DNA of 44,690 nt from Deltaproteobacteria bacterium (lineage in GTDB: Bacteria; Desulfobacterota; Desulfarculia; Adiutricales; Adiutricaceae): contig JAISMF010000016.1 in NCBI GenBank assembly GCA_031276865.1, positions 1 through 44,690 of the forward strand. Reading direction: 5' to 3'. Below are positions 28,419 through 37,068 of the stretch, piece after piece; positions within the stretch are counted from its first letter, which is position 1; each line of letters begins with the position of its first letter. The notes under the pieces were generated by a model. The model was not told where the DNA came from. It made no database searches and saw only the letters and a list, made by a program, of their open reading frames with translations. A program made the position numbers and the translations under genes.

Positions 28419-29063
28419 TTAAGTCCGCTGGTTGTTGAGGCGGGCGAGCTGATCCAGGAAATTGTGCACCAAGGCGTTCTTATCCTCCGCCGTGATGTTC
28501 TCCCGGATAAGATCCCCGGCCATGCCCACGGCCAGCGCCCCGGTGCTCCGGGCGAGCTCCCGGCGGGCCTGCTTGAGCTCCTGCTCGGCCGCGGTCTGGG
28601 CTTTGCGCACGATGAGGTCGGCCGCCGTCTTGGCCTCGGCTATGAGGCGGTCCCTCTCCTTTTGGCCGTCCCGCTCGTATTGGGCCAGGATTCCCTCCCT
28701 TTCCTGGGCCAGCTGGGAAAGACGGCGCTTCATGACCTGATTCTGCTCCTCGAGGTTCCGGGCCTGGGTCTCCAGATACTCCAGGGTCCGGGAGATGTTC
28801 TCCTTTTTGCCCTTGAAGAAGTTCCGCACGAGCTTGTTTAAAAGCAGATAGAGGATGACGGCGAAGACGACGAAATTCATCGTCCTCAGCCCGAACTCCT
28901 TCCACTGATCGGAAGTGTAGCCGCCCCCGGCCTCGGCTCCGGCGGAGGCGGAGAGCGGGAAGGCGGAAAGGCACAGGAGAAAGAGGGCGGAGGCGGAAAC
29001 GAGGAGGAAGAGGCGGGAGGAAGCCGCGGGTGGGGCGTAGGGGTGTTTGAAGATAGTGCGCAT
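28419..29063 (-). CDS. atpF: ATP synthase Fo b subunit
   Basis: Peripheral-stalk subunit, 214 residues. It starts with a signal-peptide-like hydrophobic run (LFLLVSASALFLLCLSAFPLSASA), then a short acidic/Gly linker, the true membrane helix TMNFVVFAVILYLLLNKLV and a long charged coiled coil to the end. This two-hydrophobic-segment form is typical of the b gene in sulfate-reducer-like deltaproteobacteria (recalled, not checked). It lies 162 bases after the b' gene and 33 bases before atpH. Confidence 0.94.
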   Translation of the reverse strand: MRTIFKHPYAPPAASSRLFLLVSASALFLLCLSAFPLSASAGAEAGGGYTSDQWKEFGLRTMNFVVFAVILYLLLNKLVRNFFKGKKENISRTLEYLETQARNLEEQNQVMKRRLSQLAQEREGILAQYERDGQKERDRLIAEAKTAADLIVRKAQTAAEQELKQARRELARSTGALAVGMAGDLIRENITAEDKNALVHNFLDQLARLNNQRT

Positions 29064-29225
29064 AACGGGACAGGCGGGGGCCGCCTGGATGTCTCCTCTG
29101 TCACGGCCGCGGCCGGGCTTTTTTTTCGGGCCGGAACCCGGCGGAAACGCCGGAAATTCGAATTTTAAAGGGCGGAAGGAAGGGGAGGCGGCGCCCGCCG
29201 GGAGTCGGGCGCCCCGCGGGCGGTC

Positions 29226-29669
29226 TCAGCCGGAGAGGGGGAGATCCCGCTTTAAAATCTTCGCGGCCATTTCCCGGGCCAGGACGGCGGCCTCCATTTC
29301 CAGCTCCTTTCGAGCGCGGAAGACGTCGTCGCGGAGGGCCCCGCGGGCCTTCTCCAGGTTCCCGGCGGCCTCCTCCTGGGCGGCGGCGAGGACCTCGGAT
29401 TCCTTCTTCTGGCCCTCGCCCCGGAGTATTCCCTGGAGCCTGGCCCCCTCGGCCAGGGCGCCGGCGCGGGAGCTCTTCTCCTCCGCCTCGCCTTCCTCCA
29501 GCTGGCTCTTGGAGTCCTGGGCCTTCCGCTTCAGACCCTCGTAGATGTCCTCCCTCTCCCGAAGGATGGCGAGGATGGGCTTGAAAAGGATCCTGTTCAA
29601 GACGAACATGAGGATCAGGAAGGTTATCAGCTGGGCGATCAAAGTCCAGTCAATGGCGACGCTTACCAC
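29226..29669 (-). CDS. atpF': ATP synthase Fo b' subunit
   Basis: Second peripheral-stalk subunit, about 147 residues, with one N-terminal membrane helix (TLIAQLITFLILMFVLNRILF), then the conserved KPILAILREREDIYEGL and a coiled coil. GTG 29669 is chosen because AAAGAGG lies seven bases upstream and the family starts just before I-D-W-T-L. An in-frame ATG at 29708 would add 13 residues. It is first in the operon. The atpB and atpE genes are not in the window and are presumably elsewhere in the genome. Confidence 0.92.
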   Translation of the reverse strand: MVSVAIDWTLIAQLITFLILMFVLNRILFKPILAILREREDIYEGLKRKAQDSKSQLEEGEAEEKSSRAGALAEGARLQGILRGEGQKKESEVLAAAQEEAAGNLEKARGALRDDVFRARKELEMEAAVLAREMAAKILKRDLPLSG

Positions 29670-29751
29670 CTGGCGGCCTCTTTCACGAAAAAATATTAAT
29701 AGCTTCAAGCGGACGGGCGCTTAAAATAAGGGTTGTTTTTTTTACAGACGG

Positions 29752-29780
29752 ATTGTATAGCCTTTCCCTCCCAAGATCAA
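29752..29780 (-). promoter_or_regulatory. Candidate sigma-70 promoter for the ATP synthase operon
   Basis: On the minus strand TTGATC (29780-29775) and TACAAT (29757-29752) are separated by exactly 17 bases. Transcription would begin near 29745, leaving a leader of about 75 bases before the b' start. Confidence 0.55.
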
Positions 29781-30353
29781 GCCCCCGGAAATAGGACTCG
29801 GGGGGCCCTTTAAGATTCGCCGCCCCCAAACGCCCTGGAACGCCGGGGCGTCCGGCCCCGTTCCCGCGGCCGCGGAAAGGGCGGAAACGTTTCCGGGCCC
29901 GCGGAAAGGGCGGTTCCCCCCCTTTTCATCCCGGGTAAACGGGGCCCCGGGACGCCTTGACCCCGAGCTTTCGCCCGTTCAAGGCCCCGGGGACGCCCTG
30001 GGCCTTTTTCCCGCCGGACAGGCCTTTTCAAAAGCGCGAACGGAAAATTTTTTTTCCGGACGCGCCTTTCGGCTCCGCCTCGACGGGGGGCCCCCGCGGG
30101 CGGCGAGGCGGCCGGGATCCGCCTTTAGGATCTTTTCCCGAAGCGCCGGATATGGCATATTTATCCGAAGCGCGGCGAAGACCCGGCGCGCGGAAGCGAC
30201 ATCCGGAATAATTTAGGAAGCGTTCCCCCGGGGCGAGGGGTTGGGAAACGGCCCGCAGTCGGATCGTTTCGGCGGCAGAACCCCCCGGCGGATCCGTTCC
30301 GGTCGACGGGGCCCGGCCGCCCCGCTCCCCGGCCGAAATCTAAGGAGTGAGTC
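29781..30353. other. GC-rich gene-free spacer, divergent promoter area
   Basis: About 570 bases between the leftward ATP synthase operon and the rightward Memo-like gene. It is very GC-rich with many short GGCCCGC/GCGGGCC inverted repeats. No supported gene. Confidence 0.5.
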
Positions 30354-31235
30354 ATGCCCACCATCAGACGCGCCCAGCTTTCCGGCGCCTGGTATCCGGA
30401 AAGGGAGGCGGACATCCTCTCCCTTTTGGACGGCTGGGAGCCCTATTTCAAGGAAAAGACGCCCCCCCCGGCCCCCCGGGGGGGGGAGGCGGAAAGGGTC
30501 CTGGCCGTGGTCCCCCACGCCGGCTGGATCTACTCGGGAAAGCTCGCCGCCCTGGTTTTCCGGACGGCCGGAAAGCTCTTCGGCGGGCGGCCGCCGGAAC
30601 TGATCGTGGTTCTGGGAGGGCATCTTCCGGAGGGCTTCCCCGCCGTGGCCTACGGGGAGGACCTCTGGGAGACCCCCCTTTCCCCCCTGCGCCTCGCCCC
30701 GGAGTTAAACGAGAGGCTCGCCGGCGCCAAGGGCGTCCCGCCCCTGCGGCTGTGGAGGGGGGGGACGGACGACAACACCGTGGAGGTGGAGCTCCCCCTT
30801 TTGAAGCGCTATTTCCCCGAAAGCCCGGTCCTGGCCCTCAGAGTCTCCCCGGACCCGGGCGCGGCGGAATTGGGAAGGGCCCTCCTCTCCCTCGCCGGCG
30901 AAAAGAGGACCCTCTTCGCGGCCTCCACGGATCTCACCCATTACGGCCCCCCCTACGGCTTCGCTCCGGCCGGAAAGGGAAGGGCCGGAACGGAGTTCCG
31001 CGAGAAAAACGACCGGGCCTTCATCCAGGCCGTCCTCGCTGCGGACGTCCGGGGGGTTTTGGAGCTCGCGGCGGAAAAGCGCGCCGCCTGCTGCGGCGGA
31101 GCGGTGGCCGCGGTGGCGGCCATAGCCAGGGAGACGGGCGCGGAGCCCGCCCTTCTGGACTACTACGCGAGCTCCGACGTGTCGGGAGACGACTCGGTGA
31201 GCGTGGGCTACGCCGGGATGATATTTTGCGGCTGA
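30354..31235 (+). CDS. amrB: AmmeMemoRadiSam system protein B (Memo-like)
   Basis: A 293-residue Memo-family protein. Landmarks: IRRAQLSGAWYPE at the start, VVPHAGWIYSGKLAA near residue 57 (metal-site His), DDNTVEVELPLLKRYFP, ASTDLTHYGPPYG and an end CCGGAVAAVAAIA...VSVGYAGMIF. In bacteria it usually sits with AmrA (AMMECR1-like) and a radical-SAM AmrS gene, a set of unknown chemistry. Neither partner is in the window, so this copy is either orphan or separated. ATG 30354 follows AAGGAGTGAGTC. The gene stands alone. Confidence 0.92.
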   Translation: MPTIRRAQLSGAWYPEREADILSLLDGWEPYFKEKTPPPAPRGGEAERVLAVVPHAGWIYSGKLAALVFRTAGKLFGGRPPELIVVLGGHLPEGFPAVAYGEDLWETPLSPLRLAPELNERLAGAKGVPPLRLWRGGTDDNTVEVELPLLKRYFPESPVLALRVSPDPGAAELGRALLSLAGEKRTLFAASTDLTHYGPPYGFAPAGKGRAGTEFREKNDRAFIQAVLAADVRGVLELAAEKRAACCGGAVAAVAAIARETGAEPALLDYYASSDVSGDDSVSVGYAGMIFCG

Positions 31236-32309
31236 AAAGCCCCAGGCGCCCGAAAAGCCGCGAAACCCCGCCCCCGCTCCCGTTTTCGGGGGCCGTCGTT
31301 TGAATTCGGCCCCCCCCTCTTTTAGCCGCCGGGACCCGGCGGGGCGGAAGGGCTTTTCCGGTCTTGAATTCGGGGCGCCGGGCGCCCGCCCGCGTTTTTC
31401 CGGGCGGACGCCGAAAAAGGCGCCCCGCGGGCGGCCATGGGCGGCGTCCCCTCGCCCGCTTGTTGAAAATAAAAGTGGAGATGAACGCGAAAATAAACAA
31501 AAATCTATCAATTTTCAAACAATCGCACAAATTGACTGTTAATTTTTCCCCTCAATCATGTTATACTTAAAAAGTCTCTCCCAGTCCCGTCCCCCCGCCC
31601 CTTTCCCGACCAGGACCTCCGTCCCGCCCGCCGGGGGATCGCCCGCGGAAACATCGACTTTCGGGGTCCGTTCCATTTCCGCCTCCCCCCCTCCATCCGG
31701 ACGCCCGCGCGGAAAAACCCCCGCGGTTGGCGAATTGGAGAAACGACATGCTTCCGCGGGCTCGAAAATAGATAAATTCATCCCGCGCCCCCGCGCGACG
31801 ACGCCGAAAGACTTCGGCGTCGAATCTTTCCCCGCGCTTCCGTTCCACCTTTTTCTTCTCTTTTTCGACGCGGGGGAAACAGCCCCCGCTGTCGTGAAAA
31901 TTCGCCACGCCACGCCTCATGTCCGTAAAATATTATTATTTATCCCTTATGTCGCGTATTTTCTCTAGTCAATTTTCATAGCCGGACTCTTCGCGCCCGC
32001 CTCGTTTTTTTAAGCTTTCGCCGCTGATTTTTCCGGCTTCCCTTTTAAATTTTCCGGCTTCACTTTTGTTTTTTCCTTTTTTTTCAACCTCCCTTTCCGG
32101 CTTTCCGGTTCGCTTTCGTTGTTTTTCCCTTCATCCGCGTCTTCTTCTTCATTTTCATACCCCCCCCAGGCGTCCCGAAGCGGGGGAAACTATCGGAGAC
32201 GCGCGGGATTAGGCCTCCGAAAATAAAGTTCCGCCGCGGTTTTTAGAAATTAAACCTTGATTTCGACGCCGGTTCGCCCCGCCTTCCGGCCGCGTCCTTT
32301 AGAGAAACC
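31236..32309. other. 1.1-kb gene-free region
   Basis: GC-rich to 31450, AT-rich 31460-31575, then mixed with C-rich runs. It contains a perfect hairpin at 31799-31822. Frames here (for example 31558-31968) lack ribosome sites and family resemblance. The folK leader lies at its end. Confidence 0.5.
31799..31822. other. Perfect 10-bp hairpin in gene-free DNA
   Basis: CGACGCCGAA-AGAC-TTCGGCGTCG forms a perfect 10-bp stem with a 4-nt loop. The following AATCTTTCC is not a proper T run. No gene ends here, so it is either a relic terminator or an unexplained structure. Confidence 0.5.
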
Positions 32310-32819
32310 ATGAGTCCCCCGCCCCAAGGGCCGCGGCAGGCGGCCGTGGCCTTCGGCGCCAATCTGGAAAGACCCTTCCTCGCCCTCCACCTGGCCGAGG
32401 AGCTCCTGGGCCTGGAGGAGGGGCTCAGATTCGCCGCCCGCTCCGGAGTGTGGCTCACCGAGCCCGTGGGCGGACCCCCGGGCCAGGATTGGTACCACAA
32501 CCAGGTGCTCCTCTACGAAACCGGCCTGGAGGCGGAAAAGATTCTGGAACTCCTTTTAAAGACCGAATCCGCCCTGGGAAGGGCGCGCCGGGAGCGCTGG
32601 GGTCCCAGGATAATCGATCTGGATCTGATCTTTCTGGACGGCGAGGTGGCCCAAAGCGGCTCCCTCACCCTCCCCCACCCCCGCCTCCAGGACAGGGCCT
32701 TCGTCCTGAAACCCCTCCTGGAGGTCGCCCCCGGCTGGACGCATCCGGTTTCGGGGCTCGCTCTTCTCGACCTCCTCTCCAGGCTCCCCCGCGGGGGGCC
32801 GTCCTTGAGAAGGCTTTAG
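32310..32819 (+). CDS. folK: 2-amino-4-hydroxy-6-hydroxymethyldihydropteridine pyrophosphokinase
   Basis: HPPK of folate synthesis: it transfers pyrophosphate from ATP to hydroxymethyl-dihydropterin in the cytoplasm. At 169 residues it has the usual length. Landmarks: AFGANLE near 14-20, LTEPVGGPPGQDWYHNQV, the signature RRERWGPRIIDLDL at 93-106 with the metal-binding Asp pair, and PHPRLQDRAFVL at 122-133. ATG 32310 has no strong ribosome site. folP and folB are absent from the window. The downstream small membrane gene starts 65 bases later, so co-transcription is plausible. Confidence 0.93.
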   Translation: MSPPPQGPRQAAVAFGANLERPFLALHLAEELLGLEEGLRFAARSGVWLTEPVGGPPGQDWYHNQVLLYETGLEAEKILELLLKTESALGRARRERWGPRIIDLDLIFLDGEVAQSGSLTLPHPRLQDRAFVLKPLLEVAPGWTHPVSGLALLDLLSRLPRGGPSLRRL

Positions 32820-32884
32820 GCCTCTTTTTCGGGGCGGCCGCGGAAGGGGCCGGAAGGGGGGCTTCGCGCCAATCACGGGAGCGC

Positions 32885-33124
32885 ATGATCCGCTACCTCA
32901 TCATAGCCGTCCTTTTCCTGCTGATAATCCGCGTCGTGACGGATCTGGCCCGGCCCCGCAAAGGCGATCCGCCCCCGGCGGAGGAGTCCGTCCTGGTGCC
33001 GGACGCCCAGACGGGCGTCTATTTCGAGAAAAGCAAGGCGGTGACGGTGGTGACCGGAGGCCGGACTTATTATTTCAGCTCGCGGGAGAACCGCGACTTG
33101 TGGCTCAGACGGAACCTGGAGTAA
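32885..33124 (+). CDS. Small membrane-anchored YHS-like protein without cysteines
   Basis: 79 residues: one N-terminal membrane helix (YLIIAVLFLLIIRVVTDL), a Pro/Gly linker, then DAQTGVYFEKSKAVTVVTGGRTYYFSS. This follows the pattern of YHS/TRASH-like metal-site proteins (D.vCG.yv....av...g..yyFCS.eCrd.fl), but each expected Cys is replaced. Metal binding is therefore unlikely. Small proteins of this design are common next to lytic transglycosylase or folK genes as unstudied membrane proteins. Its stop (TAA, 33122-33124) is one base from the next start, so it is translationally linked to the lytic transglycosylase. Confidence 0.8.
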   Translation: MIRYLIIAVLFLLIIRVVTDLARPRKGDPPPAEESVLVPDAQTGVYFEKSKAVTVVTGGRTYYFSSRENRDLWLRRNLE

Positions 33125-33125
33125 G

Positions 33126-34127
33126 ATGCGCCCCCCCGCCGCCCGAAACTGGCTCCTCCTCCTTTTTCCGGCGCTGATCCTGGGCTCCCTCGCCGGGTCC
33201 CGGGAGCTCTCCGGACAGATCTCCTTCGCCCCGGAGGAGGCGGCGGAGGCGCCCGCGGCCGCCCCCGGGGAAGCCGAAAACAACGCCGCCCCCCCCTCCC
33301 GGTTAGGCGCGGCCCCCTACTGGACCAAACCCGAATCCGAGTCCGCCCCCTACTGGCTCCCCCGGCCCGAAAACGCCCGGCCCTACTGGGAGGGCCCCGC
33401 GTCCGCGTCCCCCTCACCGGAGGGGCCCCTCGGGACGGATTCGGGCGCCCCTCCGGCGGCGCCGGAAGCCTCCCCGGACTCGCCGCCGCCTCCGGCGGGA
33501 GTCTTCGCCCCGCCGCCTCCGCCTCCGCCACCCCCGGCCCCCAAGGCCCGGGCGGCGTCCGAAACCGAGGGGGTGGTGGAGGAGCTCAGCTACTACATGT
33601 TCAAGGACGATTCCGGTGTGGTCCACATGACGGACGCCCCGGCGGACTCCCGCTACCGCTTGGTGACGGTGCAGATCACCGTCTCCCGGGGGCTCGCCCC
33701 CTTCCGGCGTTTGAACCTGGACAAGGTCAAGCCCTTCATCCTCGAGGCCTCCGAGCGCTACCGCCTGGATCCGGCCCTCATCGCGGCCATCATCAAAAGC
33801 GAGTCGGCCTTCGACCCCAAGGCGGTGTCCTGGGCCGGGGCCCGGGGCCTCATGCAGCTCATGCCCAACACCGCGCGCCAGATGGGGGTCCAGGACAGCT
33901 TCGATCCGGAGGAGAACATCCTGGGCGGCTCCCGTTATCTGCGCCTCATGCTCAACCGCTTCAACGGGGATCTGACCCTGGCCGTGGCGGCCTACAACTG
34001 CGGGCCGGAAAGGGTGGCGAGGGTGATGCGGGTGCCGGACATTCCGGAGACGCGCAACTACGTGCGCGCCGTCTTCTCCAACCTCCAGATCATGAGCCCC
34101 CTCTTCCCCGACCACCACCGGGACTAA
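33126..34127 (+). CDS. Lytic transglycosylase with proline-rich linker
   Basis: A 333-residue exported SLT-type murein hydrolase that cleaves the MurNAc-GlcNAc bond with 1,6-anhydro formation. A signal peptide (LLLLFPALILGSLAGS) is followed by an Ala/Pro-rich region with three PYW motifs (residues 64-66, 75-77 and 86-88) and a poly-proline stretch near 120-138. Next comes a DUF4124-like YMFKDDSGVVHMTD (157-170) and the catalytic domain with Glu226 (IIKSESAFDP), GLMQLMP (241-247) and AAYNCGP (288-294), all intact. It is tightly coupled to the upstream small membrane gene. Confidence 0.92.
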   Translation: MRPPAARNWLLLLFPALILGSLAGSRELSGQISFAPEEAAEAPAAAPGEAENNAAPPSRLGAAPYWTKPESESAPYWLPRPENARPYWEGPASASPSPEGPLGTDSGAPPAAPEASPDSPPPPAGVFAPPPPPPPPPAPKARAASETEGVVEELSYYMFKDDSGVVHMTDAPADSRYRLVTVQITVSRGLAPFRRLNLDKVKPFILEASERYRLDPALIAAIIKSESAFDPKAVSWAGARGLMQLMPNTARQMGVQDSFDPEENILGGSRYLRLMLNRFNGDLTLAVAAYNCGPERVARVMRVPDIPETRNYVRAVFSNLQIMSPLFPDHHRD

Positions 34128-34272
34128 AGACGGGACCGGGCCTCCGGCGGGCCCCTCCCCGCTTTCGCCATCCCGCCCGGGCCCGTTGGGCCCGGGCCCT
34201 CCGACGCTTCGTAAAACGCCCGCCGCCTAATTTCCCCGGACGGCGAACCCCCTTCCAGGAGCCGCGAAAGGC

Positions 34273-35016
34273 ATGAGATCCTCTATCAAGCGCGCGCTGT
34301 CCGCCCCCCGCCTCCCCAACATCCTGACCCTGGGCCGCATCGCGGCGGTGCTGGCGGTGATTCTGGGGTTGCGCCTGGGGGACGGGGGGAAGACGGTCTG
34401 CGCCGCGGTCGCCCTGGTCTACCTGGCGGCGGCCCTCTCCGATCTTTTGGACGGCTACCTGGCCCGGCGCTTCCAAAACGAGTCCAACGTCGGCCGCTTT
34501 TTGGACCCCATGGCCGACAAGCTTTTAGTGGCCTCGGCTTTAATCATGCTCATCCCCTTGGGGCGGGTGGAGGCCTGGGTGGCCTTCCTGATCATCGCCC
34601 GGGAGATAGCCGTCACCGGCCTGCGGGCCGTGGCCGTGGAGAGGGGGCTGATCATCTCCGCCTCGGCCGAGGGCAAGCAGAAGACCCTGGCCCAGAATAT
34701 CGCCCTCTTCTGCCTGCTCTACCACTACCGCCTCTTCGGGGCGGACGCCCACCTGGTGGGAACGGTCATACTCTACGTGGCGCTTGCCAGCACCTACTGG
34801 TCGGGCTTTCTGTATTTCCACCGCTTCCTCAAAGAGGACGCCTTCAAGGGCGGGAGCGAAAAGGCCGCCCCCCCGGAGGCGGAGGAGGCGGCCCCCCCCC
34901 CCGAGGCGGCGGAGAAGGCCGCCTCCCGCGAGTCCGGGGTAAAAAGCCCCCCTCCGGACGAAGACGGCCCCGGGGGTGCCGGAGACGGCGCGGGGGCGAA
35001 ACTCGAAAAGGGCTGA
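34273..35016 (+). CDS. pgsA: CDP-diacylglycerol-glycerol-3-phosphate 3-phosphatidyltransferase
   Basis: Inner-membrane enzyme for phosphatidylglycerol-phosphate synthesis. The CDP-alcohol phosphotransferase signature is complete: D57, D60-G61, A64-R65, G74, D78 and D82. Membrane helices run from LPNILTLGRIAAVLAVILGL to about residue 190. The 247-residue length includes an extra acidic Pro/Glu/Ala tail of about 55 residues (from about 193) that the family usually lacks. Its function is unknown. The start at 34273 follows GAAAGGC with no strong ribosome site. The lytic transglycosylase ends 145 bases upstream. Confidence 0.92.
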   Translation: MRSSIKRALSAPRLPNILTLGRIAAVLAVILGLRLGDGGKTVCAAVALVYLAAALSDLLDGYLARRFQNESNVGRFLDPMADKLLVASALIMLIPLGRVEAWVAFLIIAREIAVTGLRAVAVERGLIISASAEGKQKTLAQNIALFCLLYHYRLFGADAHLVGTVILYVALASTYWSGFLYFHRFLKEDAFKGGSEKAAPPEAEEAAPPPEAAEKAASRESGVKSPPPDEDGPGGAGDGAGAKLEKG

Positions 35017-35098
35017 AAGACCCCGCCCCACTTTTCGATCCCGGGCTAAAACAAACGCGGCCCCTCGAAAAGGCCCGCCGGCGAAAAAAGGATAACCC

Positions 35099-35302
35099 AT
35101 GCCCGTCCGCGGCATCGACTGCCCCAAATGCGGCGCCCCCGACGCCGAGCTCGTCCCCGCCGCGAGGCCGGGAAAAACCGGCGTCCTCCAATGGATCCTC
35201 CGCCGTTTCCAGGAATCCGCCCGCGCAGGGCGCCCGCCCATGGGGCGCTACATCCTCCGCTGCCGGAAATGCGGCCACGAAAGCGTTGTCATCATGAACT
35301 GA
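35099..35302 (+). CDS. Small zinc-ribbon protein
   Basis: 67 residues with CPKC at 8-11 and CRKC at 55-58, the four-Cys layout of a zinc ribbon. The loop between is basic and aromatic (QWILRRFQESARAG). It could bind nucleic acid or act in protein contacts; no family was named. ATG 35099 follows AAAAAAGGATAACCC, a good ribosome site. It sits between pgsA and dctP in the same direction. Confidence 0.8.
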   Translation: MPVRGIDCPKCGAPDAELVPAARPGKTGVLQWILRRFQESARAGRPPMGRYILRCRKCGHESVVIMN

Positions 35303-35354
35303 CCCCCCCCCAAAGAGCCCCCCCGGCGGAGGCTCGAAAGCTCCGAGACCATCC

Positions 35355-36377
35355 ATGAAACGCCCCCCGCTCTTAGCCCTGGCCTTGGCCCTGCTCGCCC
35401 CGCTCGCCCAACTCGCCCTCTTCCCCCCCGCCCCGGCGGAGGCCGGCGTAACGCTGCGGGCCTCCCAGGTGCTTCCCGCGGATCACCCCTCGCAATTGGC
35501 CCTGATCCGCCTAGGCGAGCTCCTCAAAGAGGGCTCCCAAGGGGAGATGGAGCTTTCCATCGTGGACAGCCGGGAATTCGGCGGGGAAAGGGAGCTGATC
35601 GAGGCTTCGCAGATGGGGGAGCTGGATCTGATCGTGACCGGCACCGCGGCCCTCTACGGCTTCACCTCGGACTTTCTGGTCTTCGATCTCCCCTATGTGT
35701 TTCCCGACCTCCGCACCGCCCGCGAGGTGACGGACAGCCCCTTCGGCTTAAACGTCCTGGACAAGGCCCTGGTCATGGGCCTCAAGGGGCTTGCCTACTA
35801 TGAAAACGGCATGCGGAACGTCTCCGCGAACATCCCCGCGCGCCTGCCGGAGGACTTGAAGGGACTCCCCTTCCGCACCATGGAGTCCAGGATACACCTG
35901 GAGACCTTCCGGGCCCTGGGCGCCAACGCCGTGCCGCTTTCCTTTTCCGAGCTCTACGACCACCTGAAAAAGGGCCTGCTCGAGGGGGAGGAGAACCCCG
36001 TCTCCATCTTCATGACCGGAAAACTCTACGAGACCCAGAAGTACTACAGCCTCACCGGCCACTTCTACACGACCTCGCCCGTGTTCATAAACTTAAGCGT
36101 CTGGAACAAACTTGACCAGGGCCAGAAGGACCTGATCTTGAAGTGCGCCCGGGAGAGCGCCCTCTACCAAAGGGAGCTCCTGGACGAATTCGACAGCCCC
36201 GCGGCCATGGACGCTCTGCGGGAAAAGGTGACCGTCATTTCCGACATCGACCGGGGAATCTGGAAGAGGGCGGTGTCCGGAGTGAGGGAGAAGTTCGAAG
36301 CCGAGGTGGGGGAAGAAACCTTAAGCCTTTTTGACGAGGCCCTGAAAACGGCGGCGAATGAAAATCCCGTAAAATGA
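35355..36377 (+). CDS. dctP: TRAP transporter solute-binding protein (DctP family)
   Basis: A 340-residue periplasmic binding protein with a signal peptide (LALALALLAPLAQLAL). Landmarks: ADHPSQLALIRLGELLKEGS, GELDLIVTGTAALYGF, VFDLPYVFPD and LKGLPFRTMES, where Arg at about residue 174 matches the conserved carboxylate-binding Arg. Next is FRALGANAVPLSFSELYDHL and EGEENPVS, the usual E-N pair. The ligand is probably an organic acid. The membrane parts (DctQ, DctM) do not follow; instead about 1.6 kb of gene-free and IS-derived DNA begins, so this is an orphan or its partners were lost. Confidence 0.92.
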   Translation: MKRPPLLALALALLAPLAQLALFPPAPAEAGVTLRASQVLPADHPSQLALIRLGELLKEGSQGEMELSIVDSREFGGERELIEASQMGELDLIVTGTAALYGFTSDFLVFDLPYVFPDLRTAREVTDSPFGLNVLDKALVMGLKGLAYYENGMRNVSANIPARLPEDLKGLPFRTMESRIHLETFRALGANAVPLSFSELYDHLKKGLLEGEENPVSIFMTGKLYETQKYYSLTGHFYTTSPVFINLSVWNKLDQGQKDLILKCARESALYQRELLDEFDSPAAMDALREKVTVISDIDRGIWKRAVSGVREKFEAEVGEETLSLFDEALKTAANENPVK

Positions 36378-37068
36378 GCGTGACCCGGATATGTTCCGCG
36401 GCAAGCGGCCCGCCGGCTTCGATTTTCCGCGTCGAAACGAGGGGCGGACACCCGCCCGGGGGGGCGCGTCCTAAAATCCCCGTTTCACATCGCTTTGGCG
36501 GTTAAACGCTATATAAAGCCTTGGCGAGGTCGGTGACGCTTAGCGACGTGATTCCAACCGAAACCGCCGTGGCGGCGCCTAATGATTTATCGCTATTTGG
36601 GCCCATACGGCGCGTCATGATTTAAGAGAGCCATAAGCGCCCGAAATCATCCTTGATTCTCATTAAATTTTCCAGCCGCGCCCCTTAAACGCTCCTGGGA
36701 GGCCCGGGCGCCGTCCGCGAACGAACGCGAGATAGTTTCCCCGTGTTTTCCAGGGCTCGAAGCCCCGAAAAGCGCCTCGACAGGTTGAAGGACCGGCGCG
36801 GCGGCTTCGTCACCTGACTTCGCCCTGTTTCCCGTCTCCTCCGCCCCATACTCCAGGGGCTGGTTTCCCGCTCGCGTCAAGAGAAACATCGTGTCTAGCT
36901 TACGGCTAATGTTAGCAGGTTTTCGGCCTATTCAACCAAAAGACGATACATGATGTAAATCATATGATCGAAAAACACGCGCGGTATATTACGGCTGTAA
37001 CCGAGAAAATTCGAGGTTCATATTGAGGGCGGTTTTATAGATGGCGGATGGGGAATAACGTTTCAAGC

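Noticed and set aside
31510..31570. Possible promoter TTGACT...TATACT
   Set aside because: The spacer is 24 bases, too long for sigma-70, and no supported gene lies downstream.
31558..31968. 136-codon plus-strand frame
   Set aside because: No ribosome site, biased Pro/Ser/Arg composition and no recognisable domain.
36647..36889. 80-codon minus-strand frame
   Set aside because: Plausible composition but no ribosome site, no family and no operon context; left uncalled.
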